Positions 7,331 to 10,228 of a stretch of 10,228 bases of DNA are shown here, one piece after another. The DNA is from Bacillota bacterium (GTDB lineage Bacteria > Bacillota > Clostridia > Acetivibrionales > Acetivibrionaceae). The DNA is taken from NCBI GenBank assembly GCA_023398495.1, contig JAEWSG010000239.1, positions 1 to 10,228 of the forward strand, in the 5' to 3' direction. Each line of letters opens with the position of its first letter. Position 1 is the first letter of the stretch. The position numbers and the translations under genes are program-made. The notes under the pieces are model-generated. The model worked only from the letters and a program-made list of their open reading frames with translations. It did no database searches and was not told the DNA's origin.

Positions 7331-9154
7331 TTACAATGCTGTAAACATTTTGCACGCCATATCAAGTAATAATTCAGTCCGGCTATTTATTGTATTGCTA
7401 TTCCATGTTTGGTAATTAGCTTTAATTTCCCTATTCATTAAAACTGATGAGCTACCAAAATAAGTTACTTTATTTGAGTAACTTATATTTCCTAAATTGC
7501 TGTTTGTATAAGGATCCAAAATTGTCAAATTCCCTAGGGTGTTCTTTATTTCTTCCATTTTCAAATCAGAATCTGATCCATTTACGTTTTGAGAATAAAT
7601 ATGCTCTATTGTTGTATTAGAAAAGTCAAATATTCTTGATTTATCAAGACATACAGGTACACCGTTAGCACCATTAATATACCACTGTAAATAATACTCT
7701 GTGGTAATTAAGAAATATTTTAATAGTTTATTACTTGCTCTAGTCTGGTACTTAATATCTTTTAATAGGGCTCTAAATTTATCATCTTGAGCATTAGATT
7801 CTTGTAATAGTTTTAGTTTTTTTCGAAGATTTTCTATATTATAATTTATTGGGTCTTTCCTGATTTCTATAGCCTCTTCAAGATATACCTTACCAAGTGA
7901 ACCAACATGATTATTACAAATGTATTTATACCTAAAAATAAACAATTCTAATAATTGAGTTAGTTTCGCAAATTTCTTATGATCAAGGCTACTTGCTGAT
8001 AACAGCAAAGGTATACATAATGAATGATCTAGTTCAACTATTAAAATTCTTAATCGCTCACAATCCCATTGAGCAATAGGCTGGGCTATTGGATATAGCC
8101 ACCTTCCTTCGATAATTGTTTTATAATTATCATATTCAGCTTTAATTTGATTAATAGTTTTCTTGATCTCTTCAGCATCTGAAAGTACAACTGATAACTT
8201 TTTGTGTTGAGGGAAAAATTTCTCTAATAAATCGTCAAACATAGTATTACTTCCTGGTCTAACACCATTACATGAAGCATAGTAACTCTTAAAAAATTCT
8301 TCTGTGATTTTTGCAGAATCTTTTAGAATGTAATCCCATGAACTTTCAACATCATTTTGAATAAGCTCAAATTCAACGTTATCAAGCAATTCTAGGGTTC
8401 TAGAACGTAAAAGGTCTCCATTTGTTAAATTAATACCACGATCATTTAAAACTTGGAATAATCTATATGCTTCGGTTTTTGTAGTTGTTTCAATATGAAT
8501 CACAGTACAATCTTCATTTATTACATCTTCAAATATTTTTAATGAATCAGCTTTGTCATTGATACTAGGAATTTTATTTATTATAGCATTTAGAGCATGT
8601 CCGATCTTGTTAAATGAGTTTTTTAATCTTCTATGAGATTCAGTAGTTTCAGTAGGATTAGAACCATCAATTAAGCTTTTGAAAAAATAATGGTCTGATT
8701 TCGACATTGTTATTCTATCTACTAAAGTTGGCTTTCTATTAATTTCATCTCTATAAATCAGATACTTTTCCTTGAGTCTTAATATACGGCTATCAATTAG
8801 GTCTTTAAGTAAAGGATCCGCTTTAACTGTTGGATCATTTGAGAGACTAGTATAAATATTAATAATATTAGCAACTAACAGTATAAATGACGAAATCCTT
8901 TGCTGTCCATCAACAAGTTCCTGTTGTTGGCGACTAGAGCCAGGTATTTTCTCAAGAATACATACAACTCCTCCAAAAAAATGATGCATGGGAACATTAT
9001 TTAATCTTTCCATATAGCATTTACTTATATCATTTATGAAATCACTAATCTGAGGATTTTCCCAAGCGTAACTTCTTTGATATTTAGGCACTCTAAATAT
9101 ATACTGTCTTTCCAAAAGACCTCCTACTGATATATGACTAGGTGTTATTGACAT
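7331..9154 (-). CDS. DUF262-DUF1524 protein, candidate phosphorothioate-linked restriction effector
   Basis: The fused DUF262 and DUF1524 architecture is that of GmrSD-type modification-dependent nucleases and of SspE, the restriction partner of the Ssp phosphorothioation system. DUF262 shows PKYQRSYAW at residues 23-31 and DGQQR at 82-86, the motif linked to nucleotide hydrolysis. DUF1524, an HNH-like nuclease, shows IEHIYSQN around His518 and LGNL at 540-543 followed by Asn551/553. The 607-residue frame is intact. The ATG has a perfect AGGAGGA ribosome site at 9161-9167. The gene converges on dndA with a 13-nt gap and follows the 9253-9966 gene on the same strand after 98 nt. Restriction activity and sensing of phosphorothioate are inferred from architecture and position; a Dnd-independent type IV restriction enzyme is the main alternative. 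Confidence 0.92.
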   Translation of the reverse strand: MSITPSHISVGGLLERQYIFRVPKYQRSYAWENPQISDFINDISKCYMERLNNVPMHHFFGGVVCILEKIPGSSRQQQELVDGQQRISSFILLVANIINIYTSLSNDPTVKADPLLKDLIDSRILRLKEKYLIYRDEINRKPTLVDRITMSKSDHYFFKSLIDGSNPTETTESHRRLKNSFNKIGHALNAIINKIPSINDKADSLKIFEDVINEDCTVIHIETTTKTEAYRLFQVLNDRGINLTNGDLLRSRTLELLDNVEFELIQNDVESSWDYILKDSAKITEEFFKSYYASCNGVRPGSNTMFDDLLEKFFPQHKKLSVVLSDAEEIKKTINQIKAEYDNYKTIIEGRWLYPIAQPIAQWDCERLRILIVELDHSLCIPLLLSASSLDHKKFAKLTQLLELFIFRYKYICNNHVGSLGKVYLEEAIEIRKDPINYNIENLRKKLKLLQESNAQDDKFRALLKDIKYQTRASNKLLKYFLITTEYYLQWYINGANGVPVCLDKSRIFDFSNTTIEHIYSQNVNGSDSDLKMEEIKNTLGNLTILDPYTNSNLGNISYSNKVTYFGSSSVLMNREIKANYQTWNSNTINSRTELLLDMACKMFTAL

Positions 9155-9252
9155 ATAACTTCCTCCTATCTAGTTTCGATTTATTATTAGTTACCTCATA
9201 GACAAATTCACTGATATGTCATATGTCCATCATCATCTGCAATCATTCCAAA
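9155..9252 (-). promoter_or_regulatory. Leader of the DUF262-DUF1524 gene with a tandem 7-bp repeat
   Basis: This 98-nt gap carries the AGGAGGA ribosome site (9161-9167) and, further upstream, ATATGTC twice in direct tandem at 9214-9227 on the plus strand. No convincing -35/-10 pair stands out; TTGCAG with a poor -10 is the best I could find. The gene may have a weak or regulated promoter here, or be read through from the gene at 9253-9966. Confidence 0.35.
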
Positions 9253-9966
9253 CTACTTAATAAGCAATATTGATAAAAAATCTTTGATTAGGTTTATATT
9301 AGCTACTGTCATATTACTTGATAAAACAATTTGCTTTTTACTAAAATCAAAATAACTCATGTCCATTTTTTCAATTTTGCTTAATAGATCACTTGAAAAG
9401 TTATTACCTCTTTCAAAACGAAGTAATAAATCTTTATTCTTATCGTTAAATTCAAATCTTAATAAGAAGTCCTTCTCTATATCTAATTTTTCCAATGTTT
9501 TTCTATACAGATGAATATTTCTTTGAAGACCAATTATATATCTCTCATAATTAAATATCTCCTCAAAAAACCAAATAATAAAATTTTGAGCTATTTCATT
9601 TCCATTTAACCTATTAAGAAACGAAGAAAGCTTTTTGCTTGTTATTTCAGATTTTGTATCTCCGACAGTACCCCAATTATTCTCCTTATAAGCCTCTGAA
9701 GTGGTAATGTTGCTAACACTTATATAGATACTAATGTTTTGAAGTTTTTTTTCTAAAGATTCAAGAGACTTAATTTTTGTAACATCAAAGAATAATTTAA
9801 AATACTCATTTACAAATATATTCTGAAGATGCTTATCTTTTTGAACACTTTTGTCATCATCATTCTTGGCATTTGATGTATTATTTGCATACATATAATA
9901 CTGATCTTTAAACACGCTTCTACACCTTTTACCTGAAAGAAATGTTTTATAATACTCCTGCTCCAA
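9253..9966 (-). CDS. Unrecognised lysine-rich protein, probably missing its 5' end
   Basis: I do not recognise this protein and assign no function. The 237 residues given start at a TTG. The frame remains open upstream to a TAG at 10111-10113, adding about 48 residues that read like protein (for example NTNKSIDIDILSFLGFIRD just before the TTG), but without any ATG. The TTG lacks a well-spaced ribosome site, and so does the first internal ATG (Met25). A gene cut off at its front, or one with a displaced start, explains this best. The protein is rich in Lys, Asn, Phe and Ile and mostly helical in pattern. It contains a tandem repeat at residues 165-190, KDFLLRFEFNDKN then KDLLLRFERGNNF. It precedes the DUF262-DUF1524 gene on the same strand, so it might have been a partner. 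Confidence 0.55.
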   Translation of the reverse strand: MEQEYYKTFLSGKRCRSVFKDQYYMYANNTSNAKNDDDKSVQKDKHLQNIFVNEYFKLFFDVTKIKSLESLEKKLQNISIYISVSNITTSEAYKENNWGTVGDTKSEITSKKLSSFLNRLNGNEIAQNFIIWFFEEIFNYERYIIGLQRNIHLYRKTLEKLDIEKDFLLRFEFNDKNKDLLLRFERGNNFSSDLLSKIEKMDMSYFDFSKKQIVLSSNMTVANINLIKDFLSILLIK

Positions 9967-10152
9967 ATCTCTTATAAATCCTAAAAAGCTTAAAATATCT
10001 ATATCAATTGACTTATTAGTGTTATCAGCATTATTGAACTTGAATCGAATAAAAATATAGTTTAGAAAAATTAAATTTAAGATTCTTTTTATTCTTCTTG
10101 GATGGATACGCTACGAATTAACCCTACCAAAAACACGACCAATGATATGTGG

Positions 10153-10181
10153 AAAGTATACCAAAAAATATGGTATACTTT
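10153..10181. repeat. Perfect 11-bp hairpin, terminator-like or mobile-element-like
   Basis: AAAGTATACCA (10153-10163) and TGGTATACTTT (10171-10181) pair perfectly around the seven-base loop AAAAATA. On the plus strand the stem runs into three more T bases, so it could end a plus-strand transcript; no plus-strand gene is visible before it. It lies about 40 nt beyond the point where the minus-strand gene at 9253-9966 loses its frame, so it might instead mark the edge of a small inserted or excised element. The remaining bases to 10228 hold no gene I can support. Confidence 0.5.
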
Positions 10182-10228
10182 TTTAGCGTGCTACAAAAAA
10201 AGCAGTCCGCCACTAAAATGAAGAAGTC

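Noticed and set aside
7316..7345. Terminator between dndA and the effector
   Set aside because: The only stems (AGTA/TACT and TTTACA/TGTAAA) are four to six A/T-rich pairs and lack a proper following T-run.
7331..9154. Reading the minus-strand gene as DndF, DndG or DndH
   Set aside because: Its motifs (PKYQRSYAW, DGQQR, IEHIYSQN, LGNL) are those of DUF262-DUF1524; it lacks the P-loop and helicase motifs expected of DndFGH.
9254..9260. TACTTAA near the effector as a further DndB operator
   Set aside because: Only seven bases match the dnd promoter palindrome, without symmetry, and they overlap the stop codon of the neighbouring gene; such a match is likely by chance in A/T-rich DNA.
10102..10221. 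Short plus-strand frame of 39 codons beginning MDTLRINPTKNTTND
   Set aside because: It has no ribosome site (the ATG is preceded by a T-rich stretch), it runs straight through the 10153-10181 hairpin, and it matches no family I know.
1..10228. CRISPR arrays, tRNA or rRNA genes, complete insertion sequences
   Set aside because: No regularly spaced repeats, no tRNA-like or rRNA sequence and no transposase were seen on either strand.

Overview
The window looks like a defence island from a low-GC Gram-positive bacterium, probably a clostridial or bacillar Firmicute. The codons are strongly A/T-rich, the Shine-Dalgarno sites are strong (AGGAGG-like) and the main promoter is a near-consensus sigma-A type. 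The species cannot be named from this sequence.

The core (1075-7317, + strand) is a complete DNA phosphorothioation (Dnd) modification operon. Its order is dndB (DGQHR-type regulator), dndC (PP-loop sulfurtransferase with a four-cysteine Fe-S motif), dndD (SMC/Rad50-like ATPase), dndE (small DNA-binding subunit) and a dedicated cysteine desulfurase in the dndA role. The genes are packed with a 13-nt gap and then 14-, 4- and 4-nt overlaps, so they are very probably one translationally coupled transcript. DndA would supply sulfur from cysteine through DndC, and DndC-DndD-DndE would place it in the DNA backbone. In front of dndB is a promoter with a 17-nt spacer. Two related 10-bp palindromes with centres 21 bp apart overlap its -10 box and the leader. 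They resemble the TACG/CGTA half-sites of the known Salmonella DndB operator, so self-repression by DndB is the best guess.

Tail-to-tail with dndA, 13 nt away, lies a 607-codon minus-strand gene for a DUF262-DUF1524 protein (DGQQR motif plus an HNH-like nuclease end), the architecture of GmrSD and SspE restriction effectors. No dndFGH restriction genes are visible. The window therefore suggests a Dnd modification module paired with a single-protein, phosphorothioate-aware restriction effector. This pairing is inferred from position and architecture, not proven.

Upstream of the effector on the same strand is an unrecognised lysine-rich gene (9253-9966). Its frame stays open to 10110 but has no ATG and no good ribosome site, which suggests it has lost its 5' end. 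A perfect 11-bp hairpin at 10153-10181 lies just beyond.

The left flank (1-1008) holds unassigned sequence with nested inverted repeats, a minus-strand gene for a Gly/Ala-rich probable membrane protein that seems to have lost its C-terminus, and a possible 3' remnant of another minus-strand gene. Both flanks look like worn recombination edges, as is usual for accessory islands.
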